Shown here piece after piece: positions 36,143 to 44,617 of a DNA stretch of 64,000 nucleotides. The first letter of the stretch is position 1. Each line of letters starts with the position of its first letter. This DNA is from Enterococcus_A sp051714485 (GTDB lineage: Bacteria > Bacillota > Bacilli > Lactobacillales > Enterococcaceae). Where the stretch lies: contig NZ_JBIORZ010000001.1 in NCBI RefSeq assembly GCF_051714485.1, positions 372,001 through 436,000 of the forward strand, in the 5' to 3' direction. A program made the translations under genes and the position numbers. A model generated the notes under the pieces. The model was not told the origin of the DNA and ran no database searches. It saw only the letters and a program-made list of their open reading frames with translations.

Positions 36143-36763
36143 TTAGCTATAGACACTAAAATGTTGATTCAAGTGTCGCGGTTCGATAACTTCATCAATT
36201 AAAGCAATCGCATAATCTGCCATGCTAATCTCGCTTTTTCCTTTCGCATTCTTTTGCAGTTGGTCATCGCTTAGTTTGTAGTGGCCGGTACGTTTACCAT
36301 CTGGCACAAAATTTGCGGCCGGACTTAAGTAGGTCCAGTTTAATTGCTGAGCTGCTTTCAATTCTAGAAATGCTTGATACATGTTATAAGCGGTTGGATA
36401 GTAGACAGCTTTCGGATCGGATAGATCAATCATGCGATGATCTTTATCAATAAATAAAGACGAGGCGCCTCCGACGATGATCAAGCGAGTGTCGGTACCA
36501 TGCAAAATAGTGCTGAGATGTTTTAAAGAAGTTTTATGCAATTCTTCTTGTCCAACTGGAGGACGAAAAGCATCGATCACTACGTCAAAAAAATCCACAT
36601 CATTTTTTGTAAGCTCAAATAAATCTTTGACTAGAATCGGTACCTTTACTTTAAGTTTTTCTGGGTGACGAACAATTGCTGTGACAGCTAAATTACGATT
36701 CAATGCTTCTTCTAAAATCAATGAGCCGGCGTTTCCGGTGGCACCAATAATAGCTACTTTCAT
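36143..36763 (-). CDS. NAD(P)-binding (NmrA/YwnB-like) oxidoreductase
   Basis: This 206-residue protein starts with a Rossmann nucleotide-binding motif GATGNAG (residues 7-13) and continues as an atypical short-chain dehydrogenase without the classical Tyr-x3-Lys centre. Close families include YwnB/NmrA-like proteins that bind NAD(P) and reduce quinone-like compounds or act as sensors. Function here is unknown. Its ribosome site AGGAGG lies inside a strong hairpin shared with the upstream gene's terminator. Confidence 0.85.
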   Translation of the reverse strand: MKVAIIGATGNAGSLILEEALNRNLAVTAIVRHPEKLKVKVPILVKDLFELTKNDVDFFDVVIDAFRPPVGQEELHKTSLKHLSTILHGTDTRLIIVGGASSLFIDKDHRMIDLSDPKAVYYPTAYNMYQAFLELKAAQQLNWTYLSPAANFVPDGKRTGHYKLSDDQLQKNAKGKSEISMADYAIALIDEVIEPRHLNQHFSVYS

Positions 36764-36764
36764 T

Positions 36765-36811
36765 AAAAAACCTCCTTAGACTATTCTTACTTATAGTCTA
36801 AGGAGGTTTTT
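36765..36811 (-). terminator. Hairpin acting as terminator and hiding a ribosome site
   Basis: AACCTCCTTAGACTAT pairs with ATAGTCTAAGGAGGTT almost perfectly, with As before and Ts after. On the minus strand it ends the CPBP protease gene with a U-run, and its 3' arm contains the AGGAGG of the NAD(P)-binding protein gene 5 bases before that ATG. Read-through RNA would therefore have this ribosome site paired. Confidence 0.75.
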
Positions 36812-36841
36812 ATAAAATAGCAAAAGATTCGTGTTAGCTTT

Positions 36842-37483
36842 TTAAGACTGAAGTGCTAATTGTGTAAGTATCACTAGGAGATTCATGCCAACATGAGTAA
36901 TCATGGAGGTCCAAATACGTCCGCTATAACGATACATTCCACAGAATAAGAAACCAAGGCCAGCGTACAATAAATAATGTCCGTCGTTATGAGCGAAGGC
37001 AAAAAGTACGGAACTTAAAAGCGCAGGCAGGAAGAACCCGAATCTTTTTTCTAATGAACCAAAGATCGCCCGCCGAAAAACAAATTCTTCCATGATCGGT
37101 CCAGCAATCGTCGTTGCTAAAATAAAAATCATATTGTTCATGATTAACTGGACAATATTTTGCGTATTTTGTGAAGTAACAGATTGACCTAATAAGCGTT
37201 GCTCAATTTGTAAAATAACCATCTGCAGCAATAAAGATGCCGGAATGCCAACAACGCCAATCAAAATAGTGATCAGAAAGTTTTTCTGCCGTTTTTCTAA
37301 TCCGAAGATCTGAGATTTGAAACGATAAAAAATCATTAATACAGCACCAAGAAAATACGCCAGCGTTGTTAGTTGAATAATTTGTGATTGATCAGCTTGG
37401 AAGAGGCGTAGAAAGACAATTGGTGAGAACAGAACTATTCCATAAGTAAAGATTGTAATAAAGCTATATTTTTTTTCGCTCAT
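36842..37483 (-). CDS. CPBP-family intramembrane metalloprotease
   Basis: This 213-residue membrane protein has about six helices and the Abi/CPBP motifs: GPIMEEFVFRRAIFGSLEKRF (EExxxR), then FAHND and a third region GMYRYSGRIWTSMITHVGMNL. Such proteins process peptides or prenylated substrates; several give self-immunity to bacteriocins. No bacteriocin gene is adjacent. AGGAAGG precedes ATG 37483. Confidence 0.85.
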   Translation of the reverse strand: MSEKKYSFITIFTYGIVLFSPIVFLRLFQADQSQIIQLTTLAYFLGAVLMIFYRFKSQIFGLEKRQKNFLITILIGVVGIPASLLLQMVILQIEQRLLGQSVTSQNTQNIVQLIMNNMIFILATTIAGPIMEEFVFRRAIFGSLEKRFGFFLPALLSSVLFAFAHNDGHYLLYAGLGFLFCGMYRYSGRIWTSMITHVGMNLLVILTQLALQS

Positions 37484-37577
37484 TATTTTTCCTTCCTAAA
37501 CATTTATTGTCCCCAAGTATAACATATCTTACTTAAAAACTTAGTGAAAGAAAAATTCAAAAAAGCAATCGAAGGAC

Positions 37578-37644
37578 TTGCAAAAAGAAACAAAAATGGT
37601 ATGATAAGAATTGTGAGTTAGCACTCTATAACTAAGAGTGCTAA
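37578..37644 (+). promoter_or_regulatory. groESL promoter and CIRCE operator (HrcA site)
   Basis: TTGCAA (37578-37583), 16 bp, TATGAT (37600-37605) is followed by the CIRCE inverted repeat TTAGCACTC-N9-GAGTGCTAA at 37618-37644, a perfect match. HrcA binds CIRCE and represses groESL until heat or unfolded protein titrates GroEL. Confidence 0.95.
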
Positions 37645-37681
37645 CGACTTGAAAATTCATTACTAGTTGGAGGGATTTATT

Positions 37682-37966
37682 GTGTTAAAACCATTAGGTG
37701 ATCGTGTCATTCTTGAAGTAACTCAAGAAGAAGAAAAAACAGTTGGAGGGCTAGTCTTAGCTTCTGCTGCCAAAGAGAAACCCCAAACAGCGAAAATTGT
37801 GGCTGTTGGTGAAGGCAATGTGTTGGAAAACGGTCAAAAAAGTCCAATGCCAGTAGCTGTTGGTGATACGGTAATGTTTGAAAAATATGCTGGTACAGAA
37901 GTGAAATATGAAGGCAGTGAATATTTGATTATCGCTGCAAAAGATATTATGGCAATCGTTGAATAA
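37682..37966 (+). CDS. groES: Co-chaperonin GroES
   Basis: This 94-residue protein has the GroES fold: KPLGDRVIL at the start, the mobile loop EKTVGGLVLASAAKEKPQ and DTVMFEKYAGTEVKYEGSEYLII. The start is GTG 37682, 6 bases after GGAGGGA. It caps the GroEL cavity. It is cotranscribed with groEL, 22 bp downstream, under CIRCE. Confidence 0.97.
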   Translation: MLKPLGDRVILEVTQEEEKTVGGLVLASAAKEKPQTAKIVAVGEGNVLENGQKSPMPVAVGDTVMFEKYAGTEVKYEGSEYLIIAAKDIMAIVE

Positions 37967-37988
37967 AAAATAATGAGGTGAAAGAATT

Positions 37989-39617
37989 ATGGCAAAAGAT
38001 ATTAAATTTTCTGAAGATGCACGTGCGGCAATGCTCCGCGGTGTGGACAAATTAGCTGATACTGTAAAAGTAACATTAGGACCAAAAGGACGTAATGTTG
38101 TTTTAGAAAAATCTTATGGTTCTCCATTGATTACAAATGACGGTGTTACGATCGCAAAAGACATCGAATTAGATGATCATTTCGAAAATATGGGAGCAAA
38201 GCTTGTTTCTGAAGTAGCTTCTAAAACAAATGATATTGCTGGAGATGGTACAACAACTGCGACAGTTCTTACTCAAGCAATTGTTCGCGAAGGGTTGAAG
38301 AATGTAACTGCTGGCGCAAACCCAATGGGTATTCGTCGCGGGATTGAACTAGCGACAAAAACTGCTGTAGAAGAACTACACAGTATTTCTAAAGTTGTCG
38401 ATTCTAAAGATGCGATTGCGCAAGTAGCTGCTGTTTCTTCTGGCAGTGAAGAAGTCGGTAAATTAATCGCTGAAGCAATGGAAAAAGTTGGCAACGATGG
38501 AGTTATCACAATTGAAGAATCAAAAGGGATCGACACTGAATTAGACGTAGTCGAAGGGATGCAATTCGATCGCGGCTATTTATCTCAATACATGGTAACG
38601 GATAATGACAAAATGGAAGCTGCTTTAGAAAATCCATATATCTTGATTACTGACAAGAAAATTTCTAATATTCAAGATATCTTGCCATTGTTAGAACAAG
38701 TCTTGCAGCAATCTCGTTCATTGCTGATCATCGCTGATGATGTAGACGGTGAAGCATTACCAACGCTAGTTTTAAACAAAATCCGTGGAACATTCAATGT
38801 TGTAGCTGTTAAGGCTCCTGGTTTTGGTGATCGTCGCAAAGCAATGCTTGAAGATATCGCTGTCTTAACTGGCGCTACTGTAATCACAGAAGATCTTGGT
38901 TTAGATCTTAAAGAAGCAACGATCGAAAACTTAGGTACTGCTGGAAAAGTTGTTGTAGATAAAGACAACACTACGATTGTTGAGGGTGCTGGCGACAAAG
39001 CAGCTTTAACTGACCGTGTTGAAATGATCAAACGCCAAATTGGTGAAACAACTTCTGATTTTGACCGCGAGAAATTACAAGAACGTTTAGCCAAACTTGC
39101 TGGTGGAGTGGCTGTAGTTAAAGTAGGTGCAGCTACTGAAACAGAATTGAAAGAATTGAAATTACGCATTGAAGATGCTTTGAATTCAACACGCGCTGCT
39201 GTTGAAGAAGGGATCGTTTCTGGTGGTGGTACAGCATTAGTAAACGTGATCAAGAAAGTTTCTGAGTTAGATGCTGAAGGCGACGTGGCTACAGGGATCA
39301 AGATCGTCGTACGTGCATTAGAAGAGCCTGTTCGTCAAATTGCAGAAAATGCTGGTTTTGAAGGTTCAGTTGTCATTGATAAGCTAAAAAATGCAGATCA
39401 TGGTACTGGTTTCAATGCAGCATCTGGCGAATATGTAAACATGATTGATGCAGGAATCGTTGACCCAACTAAAGTAACTCGTTCAGCTTTACAAAATGCA
39501 GCATCTGTTTCTGCATTACTATTAACAACTGAAGCAGTAGTTGCTGATAAGCCTGTTGAAGGTGGAGCTGCGGCAGCACCTGCAATGGATCCATCAATGA
39601 TGGGCGGCATGATGTAA
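37989..39617 (+). CDS. groEL: Chaperonin GroEL
   Basis: This 542-residue chaperonin has full-length equatorial, intermediate and apical domains, with ATP-binding TLGPKGRNVVLEKSYG and GDGTTTATVL near the N-terminus and the GGM repeat tail (MMGGMM) at the end. It folds proteins in a GroES-capped double ring. Normal length, no defects seen. The original terminator after it now carries an insertion sequence. Confidence 0.98.
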   Translation: MAKDIKFSEDARAAMLRGVDKLADTVKVTLGPKGRNVVLEKSYGSPLITNDGVTIAKDIELDDHFENMGAKLVSEVASKTNDIAGDGTTTATVLTQAIVREGLKNVTAGANPMGIRRGIELATKTAVEELHSISKVVDSKDAIAQVAAVSSGSEEVGKLIAEAMEKVGNDGVITIEESKGIDTELDVVEGMQFDRGYLSQYMVTDNDKMEAALENPYILITDKKISNIQDILPLLEQVLQQSRSLLIIADDVDGEALPTLVLNKIRGTFNVVAVKAPGFGDRRKAMLEDIAVLTGATVITEDLGLDLKEATIENLGTAGKVVVDKDNTTIVEGAGDKAALTDRVEMIKRQIGETTSDFDREKLQERLAKLAGGVAVVKVGAATETELKELKLRIEDALNSTRAAVEEGIVSGGGTALVNVIKKVSELDAEGDVATGIKIVVRALEEPVRQIAENAGFEGSVVIDKLKNADHGTGFNAASGEYVNMIDAGIVDPTKVTRSALQNAASVSALLLTTEAVVADKPVEGGAAAAPAMDPSMMGGMM

Positions 39618-39661
39618 TATAGAAGAATTTTCTATACTACTTGCGAAACAATTTAAGTTTG

Positions 39662-39688
39662 AGGACCGTGATTTAATATCACGGTCCT
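39662..39688 (+). repeat. Left copy of 27-bp target duplication (groESL terminator stem-loop)
   Basis: AGGACCGTGAT-ttaat-ATCACGGTCCT is an 11-bp stem with a 5-base loop. It is repeated exactly at 41225-41251. The left copy has lost the T-run, which stays with the right copy. Confidence 0.9.
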
Positions 39689-39689
39689 C

Positions 39690-39732
39690 AGACTGTAGAC
39701 AAAGTCCACTTTATGGATGCTGTCTACAGTCT
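39690..39732 (+). terminator. Left-end hairpin of the insertion sequence
   Basis: AGACTGTAGACA (39690-39701) pairs with TGTCTACAGTCT (39721-39732), followed by a T-rich CTTTTCTTTT. Transcripts entering from groEL would fold this, which may end them and so protect the element from outside transcription. It overlaps a likely -10 (TATAAT, 39740-39745) of the transposase promoter. Confidence 0.6.
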
Positions 39733-39779
39733 TTTCTTTTATAATAGATTTATGAAACCGAATACAAGGAGTGGTATTT

Positions 39780-41183
39780 ATGATGTCTAAAAAAAATACG
39801 AACGGCAGAAATCAATTCGCGATGCTCACGATTGATGACCTGGTCCCTCAAGACCACCTCGTTCGAAAGATTGACGCCTCGCTTGATTTTGAATTTATTT
39901 ATCCAATCGTCGAAGCCACTTACTCCGATTTAGGTAGGCCAAGTATTGATCCGGTGATTCTGATCAAATTAGTGTTTATCCAATATTTATTCGGCATCCG
40001 TTCCATGCGACAAACCATCAAGGAAGTCGACACCAATGTCGCTTATCGCTGGTTTTTAGGTTATTCTTTCGAAGAGAAAATCCCCCATTTTTCAACCTTT
40101 GGAAAAAATTACGTACGCCGGTTTAGAGAAACGACACTGTTTGAGGATATTTTTGCTTATATTTTGGAACAAGCAATTAAAGCCGGTTTTGTAACAGAAG
40201 ATAATTTGTATCTTGATTCGACTCACATCAAAGCCAATGCCAATAAACATAGGTTTACGAAAGAAATGACGCATGATGAAGCGAAAGCCTATCAGGATGA
40301 ACTAGAAGATGAAATCAATCGCCAACGAATCGAAGCCGGAAAACGCCCTTTTACTTTGGACTTAGAAAAGGAAGTGAAGCTGAAAGAAAGAAAAATAAGT
40401 AAGGCTGACCCGGAAAGCGGCTACTACGTCAAAGGCGAACGAGAAAAACAATTTGCTTATTCTGCCCATACCTCATGCGACGACAACGGATTTGTTCTCA
40501 GCACAATCGTGACTCCAGGAAATATTCATGACAGTCAAGTCGCGTTTCAACTCGTCAAACAATCGAAGAGACTTTTTCCAGAAATCAAACGAGTGGTTGC
40601 GGATGCCGGCTATAAGACACCAAAGTTTGTTCACTTTTTGACTCATTTGAACCTTCGGCCTTGTTTGCCTTATTCAAGGTCCAAAGGGAAAAAGGACCTG
40701 TTATTAAAAAATAAGTTTCTCTACGACGAGTATTTTGATTGTTATATTTGTCCGCAGGATCAAATGCTCAATTTTTCAACGGTTACTCGAGAAGGCTACC
40801 GAGAATACAAATCTAATCCAAAAGAATGTGTCCACTGTCCTTTACTAAAACAATGTACCAAAAGTAAGAATCATCAACGAGTCATCACAAGACATGTTTG
40901 GGGAGCTTTGATGGATGAGATAGAGCATCTTCGTCTGACAGACTTGAATAAAGCCATTTACAGAAAACGAAAAGAAACGATTGAACGAATATTTGCGGAT
41001 GCAAAAGAAAAGCATGGAATGCGTTGGACCAAGTATCGAGGCTTGGAAAAAGTTGCGACGCATACGATGCTAGTGTTTGCTGCAATGAATTTAAAGAAAT
41101 TGGCCACTTGGTTATGGAAAGGCAAAGAGCCTTTATTTTTTTGTTCTGAATTTCGTAAGAAATCAGATAAAAAGACGGCCTAA
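39780..41183 (+). CDS. IS1182-family transposase
   Basis: This 467-residue DDE transposase has an N-terminal DUF772/InsH-type domain (DRPSIDP-like GRPSIDPVILIKLVFIQYLFGIRSMRQT), the first catalytic Asp in YLDSTHIKANANKHRF, a second in RVVADAGYKT, and a C-terminal DDE_Tnp_1_6 segment with the catalytic Glu in KETIERIFADAKEKHGMRWTKYRG. Cys pairs (CxxC) sit between. I choose ATG 39780, 8 bases after AAGGAG. The frame is intact and the gene is probably active. A hairpin with T-run near 41171-41212 can end its transcript. Confidence 0.93.
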   Translation: MMSKKNTNGRNQFAMLTIDDLVPQDHLVRKIDASLDFEFIYPIVEATYSDLGRPSIDPVILIKLVFIQYLFGIRSMRQTIKEVDTNVAYRWFLGYSFEEKIPHFSTFGKNYVRRFRETTLFEDIFAYILEQAIKAGFVTEDNLYLDSTHIKANANKHRFTKEMTHDEAKAYQDELEDEINRQRIEAGKRPFTLDLEKEVKLKERKISKADPESGYYVKGEREKQFAYSAHTSCDDNGFVLSTIVTPGNIHDSQVAFQLVKQSKRLFPEIKRVVADAGYKTPKFVHFLTHLNLRPCLPYSRSKGKKDLLLKNKFLYDEYFDCYICPQDQMLNFSTVTREGYREYKSNPKECVHCPLLKQCTKSKNHQRVITRHVWGALMDEIEHLRLTDLNKAIYRKRKETIERIFADAKEKHGMRWTKYRGLEKVATHTMLVFAAMNLKKLATWLWKGKEPLFFCSEFRKKSDKKTA

Positions 41184-41224
41184 ACTCAAATCAAGAGTTT
41201 GGGACGTCTTTTGTCTACAGTCTG

Positions 41225-41258
41225 AGGACCGTGATTTAATATCACGGTCCTTTTTTTG
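41225..41258 (+). terminator. Right copy of target duplication; original groESL terminator
   Basis: The 27-bp stem-loop AGGACCGTGAT/ATCACGGTCCT is followed here by seven Ts, the complete rho-independent terminator that must have followed groEL before insertion. Confidence 0.9.
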
Positions 41259-41325
41259 TATTCGTAGAAGATGTAGGAAATTAGTATCAATAAAAAAAAT
41301 TTATTGATTCCATGAAAATAAACTA

Positions 41326-41355
41326 TTGGAATTTATCAATTAAATTTCTTACAAT
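41326..41355 (+). promoter_or_regulatory. Possible promoter of the multi-flavin reductase gene
   Basis: TTGGAA, 18 bp, TACAAT lies about 190 bp upstream. Preceding it, ATCAATAAA/TTTATTGAT forms a perfect inverted repeat (about 41287-41309). The 41259-41546 gap is otherwise AT-rich and has no gene I can support. Confidence 0.35.
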
Positions 41356-41546
41356 GAGCGTAAGAAGGAAGCGCATTCCTTGTTCATAAATTATCAAAGA
41401 AATGATTCGATACAAATGAAACAACAGGCTTAAGTATGGAGCATAAGAATACTGGAAAACCGATACACGTTTAGCCATTCATGTGAAGTTTGTTACATAT
41501 CAAAAGAGTTGGATGAATAATGCGTTTATTTTGAAAGGAGAACCAT

Positions 41547-44462
41547 ATGTTAAGAAATTTATTTGATGAGATTCCATTAGCATCCGGAGCAAGTTTTAAG
41601 AATCGTTTGTTTATGTCGCCGATGACGACTCAATCGGCCTTTTATGATGGAGAAATCACACAGCAGATTATTGATTATTATGCATTTCGCTCTGGCGATG
41701 CAGCAGCAGTTATTGTAGAAAGCTGCTTCATTGAAGACAAAGGACGTGGATTTCCAGGTGCATTAGGTGTTGATACAGATAAAAAAGTTGCTGGGTTGAC
41801 CGAATTAGCAGCAGCAATCAAATCAAAAGGTTCAAAAGCAATCATGCAGATCTATCATGCAGGCCGGATGGCATGGCCGGAAATCAACGGGGGAGCAACG
41901 CCTATTTCTGCGAGCCCAGTTGCAGCATTACGACCAAATGCACCTGTTCCTCGTGAGATGACAGAAGAACAAATTCTGGAAATGATTACAATGTTTGGTG
42001 ATGCGACCCGTCGAGCAATTGAAGCTGGATTTGATGGTGTAGAAATTCATGGTGCGAATACTTTTATTTTACAACAGTTCTTTTCTCCTCACTCTAATCG
42101 TAGAGAAGATCAATGGGGCGGCAGTCGTGAAAAACGTGCGAAGTTCCCATTAGAGGTCATGAAAGAGGTTCAACGAGTAGTCGAAGAACAACAGGCTGAA
42201 AATTTTATTATCGGTTATCGTTTCTCGCCAGAAGAGTTAGAAGAACCAGGAATCCATTATGAAGACACAATGTATTTGTTGAATACGCTTGCAGAGTTGC
42301 AGCCGGATTATTTCCATTTTTCAATGGGTGCTTATACACGGCCGTCAATCGTTGATTCGGATGATCCCGAACCATTGATAACTAAATATTTAGCGCAACG
42401 CTCACCTGCATTGGCACAAATTCCGATTATGGGTGTTGGCTCGATTTTGCAAAGAAAAGATGCAGAGGATGCATTAAAACTGGGATACGATCTATTAGCT
42501 GTTGGTAAAGGTTTCTTGATTGAACCAAACTGGGTAAACATGATCAAAGATGGTAAAGAAATCATTGATTATGCCCATGTCAATGCACAGCAAAAATTAT
42601 TGATTCCAACGCCGCTTTGGGACTTCATGGCATACATGGTCATCGACCCAGAAGAAGAGAAACGTAAACATGAGCGATTAAAAGAATTGCAAAAAGTGAA
42701 ATTGACTTTCAAACCTGGAACATATACCGTTGAAGCCAAAGGGCACAACAGCGAACTTGCAATGAATGTAACTTTCTCAGAAGAACGCATTGAAAAAATT
42801 GAGGCGGATCAAAGCAATGAATCAGAGGGATTATCAGATCAAGTGTTTATCCGTTTACCGCAGCAAATCATTGATGGTCAAACGTTAAATGTAGACGTAA
42901 TCTCAGGCGCTTCGGCTTCTAGTCAAGGTTTGATTGATGGTGTGGCTGAAGCCGTTGAAATGGCTGGTGCTAGTTCAGAGGTCTTGATGGCTAGACCGAA
43001 ACCAGTTGTTCAATGGTCGAAAGAGGTCATTGAAGAAGAGGCAGATGTTGTAATTGTTGGTTCTGGAGCAGCGGGAATCTCTGCGGCATTACGAGCAGAC
43101 CAAATGGGGTTAAAAACGATTTTGCTTGAAAAATTGAGTTTTGTCGGCGGTGCTATTTCTATCAGCGGCGGAAATCAAGTAGTTATGGGATCAAAACTGC
43201 AAGCGGCAGCAGGAGTTTGTGATGACAGCGCTGAATGTATGGTGGAAGATTTCTTAGCTAACGGCAGCGGCCTAAATGTTCCTGAACTCCTAACAGCGCT
43301 GGCTGAAAATGTTGGAGAAACCACTGATTGGGTTCACGAATATATGGGCGTTGACTATGACATGGAGAACGGTTTGCACACCTTAGCGGAATATCGTAAA
43401 AATCGTGAACTGGCCTATGAAGATGGTGGGCATGGCTTCGCCGCGAGTGCTAGAAAAGCGTTAGAGAGAAGCAATGTGATAAGCTATCTGCAAACGAAAG
43501 CCGAAAGTCTACTAACAGACGGCAATGGGAAAGTAACTGGTTTAACTGCTGTAGAGGATACTGGAAAACGACATAATATCCATGCACAGGCTGTGATTTT
43601 AACGACTGGCGGTTATGGAAACAATCCGAATCTGTTGAGTCATGAGTTAAACAATATCTTGTTCTATGGAACGAAATCATCGACTGGTGATGGAATAATG
43701 ATGACGACAACACCAGAGTTGAATGCAGCAACACGTATGATGGAATATGGAAAAATATATCCAAATGGTGTGGAAGTTTCACAAGGTTATGCAAAATCAA
43801 CGATCGGCGGAAATATCGAAGTCTTAAAACGCAATGGCTTGTTAGTAAATACTGTTGGAAAACGAGTTATCAATGAGCGAGCAAGTAACAAAGAAATTTT
43901 AGAAGTGCTTTTACAACAAGATCCACAAATGCTGTTCTTATTGATGGATGCTGAGCGTTTTGAAATATTTACTGAAGCGGTTGAAGAAGGCGGTATTACA
44001 CGAGAAGACTTAGCTCGATGGATCGAAAATGAAGATGAGACACCTCAGATTTTCCAAGCGGATACATTAACTGAACTAGCTGAAAAAGCTGGCATGTCTA
44101 GTGAAAGTTTAGTCGATACAGTCGCTCGCTATAATGGCTGGGTAGAAAAGCAAAATGATGAAGATTTTGGTCGTCAATTAGAGTTTCTACAGGAAAAAGT
44201 TGGTGACGGTCCTTATTATATGATCGAACAAAAGCCGCGTTTTGCGACCACGATGGGTGGTTTAGTCGCAAATGGCGAAATGCAAGTCTTAAATCGTAAT
44301 GATCAAGCGATTGAAGGTCTTTATGCTGCTGGCGAGTTAGTCGGTGGTGTAATGGGAAGTGATTCGCCTTCAGGAGCGAATAACGCATGGGCGTTAACTT
44401 CTGGTAAATTAGCGGCGGAAAGTGTCCAAAAAACAGTTCAAGTAGAATATGTGATGCAATAG
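41547..44462 (+). CDS. Three-domain flavin reductase (OYE-like + FMN_bind + FAD_binding_2)
   Basis: This 971-residue cytoplasmic protein has three parts. Residues about 1-370 are an Old-Yellow-Enzyme-type TIM barrel (IYHAGRMAWPEINGG, GVEIHGANTFILQQFFSPHSNRR). Residues about 395-475 are an FMN_bind domain with the flavinylation motif DVISGAS. Residues about 490-965 are a fumarate-reductase-like FAD domain (VVIVGSGAAGISAALRA, GKRVINE, TMGG, GLYAAGE). This is the layout of soluble NADH:fumarate/acrylate reductases, where FMN is bound covalently by ApbE. The HHTMGG and NRLGGN substrate motifs read FATTMGG and SPSGANN, so a dicarboxylate is doubtful. Ribosome site AAAGGAG precedes ATG 41547. It is monocistronic. 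Confidence 0.88.
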   Translation: MLRNLFDEIPLASGASFKNRLFMSPMTTQSAFYDGEITQQIIDYYAFRSGDAAAVIVESCFIEDKGRGFPGALGVDTDKKVAGLTELAAAIKSKGSKAIMQIYHAGRMAWPEINGGATPISASPVAALRPNAPVPREMTEEQILEMITMFGDATRRAIEAGFDGVEIHGANTFILQQFFSPHSNRREDQWGGSREKRAKFPLEVMKEVQRVVEEQQAENFIIGYRFSPEELEEPGIHYEDTMYLLNTLAELQPDYFHFSMGAYTRPSIVDSDDPEPLITKYLAQRSPALAQIPIMGVGSILQRKDAEDALKLGYDLLAVGKGFLIEPNWVNMIKDGKEIIDYAHVNAQQKLLIPTPLWDFMAYMVIDPEEEKRKHERLKELQKVKLTFKPGTYTVEAKGHNSELAMNVTFSEERIEKIEADQSNESEGLSDQVFIRLPQQIIDGQTLNVDVISGASASSQGLIDGVAEAVEMAGASSEVLMARPKPVVQWSKEVIEEEADVVIVGSGAAGISAALRADQMGLKTILLEKLSFVGGAISISGGNQVVMGSKLQAAAGVCDDSAECMVEDFLANGSGLNVPELLTALAENVGETTDWVHEYMGVDYDMENGLHTLAEYRKNRELAYEDGGHGFAASARKALERSNVISYLQTKAESLLTDGNGKVTGLTAVEDTGKRHNIHAQAVILTTGGYGNNPNLLSHELNNILFYGTKSSTGDGIMMTTTPELNAATRMMEYGKIYPNGVEVSQGYAKSTIGGNIEVLKRNGLLVNTVGKRVINERASNKEILEVLLQQDPQMLFLLMDAERFEIFTEAVEEGGITREDLARWIENEDETPQIFQADTLTELAEKAGMSSESLVDTVARYNGWVEKQNDEDFGRQLEFLQEKVGDGPYYMIEQKPRFATTMGGLVANGEMQVLNRNDQAIEGLYAAGELVGGVMGSDSPSGANNAWALTSGKLAAESVQKTVQVEYVMQ

Positions 44463-44468
44463 AAAGTG

Positions 44469-44499
44469 ATCCTGAGGCAAGCGCCTTAGGATTTTTTCT
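44469..44499 (+). terminator. Terminator of the flavin reductase gene
   Basis: ATCCTGAGGC pairs with GCCTTAGGAT and is followed by a T-rich tract. Confidence 0.9.
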
Positions 44500-44617
44500 T
44501 TTTTTTAAAATTTTTTTTATTCCTTAAAAAAACGTTTCCTCCATATGTTAAAATAATCCTTGATAAGAAAATAAATAGGTCGTATAGACTAAAATACGTA
44601 GAATAGGAGAATGTTGA

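Larger units (their letters stand above)
39689..41224 (+). mobile_element. Intact IS1182-type insertion sequence
   Basis: This 1536-bp element has 15-bp perfect terminal inverted repeats (CAGACTGTAGACAAA), one intact transposase gene, and an exact 27-bp direct repeat on both sides. The family is inferred from the transposase. The element lies in the groESL terminator. The ends carry extra copies of the TGTCTACAGTCT sequence that can fold into hairpins. Confidence 0.92.

Noticed and set aside
38672..39301. Long reverse-strand open frame inside groEL
   Set aside because: It mirrors conserved groEL codons, is low-complexity Ser/Thr/Ala-rich and has no initiation signals.
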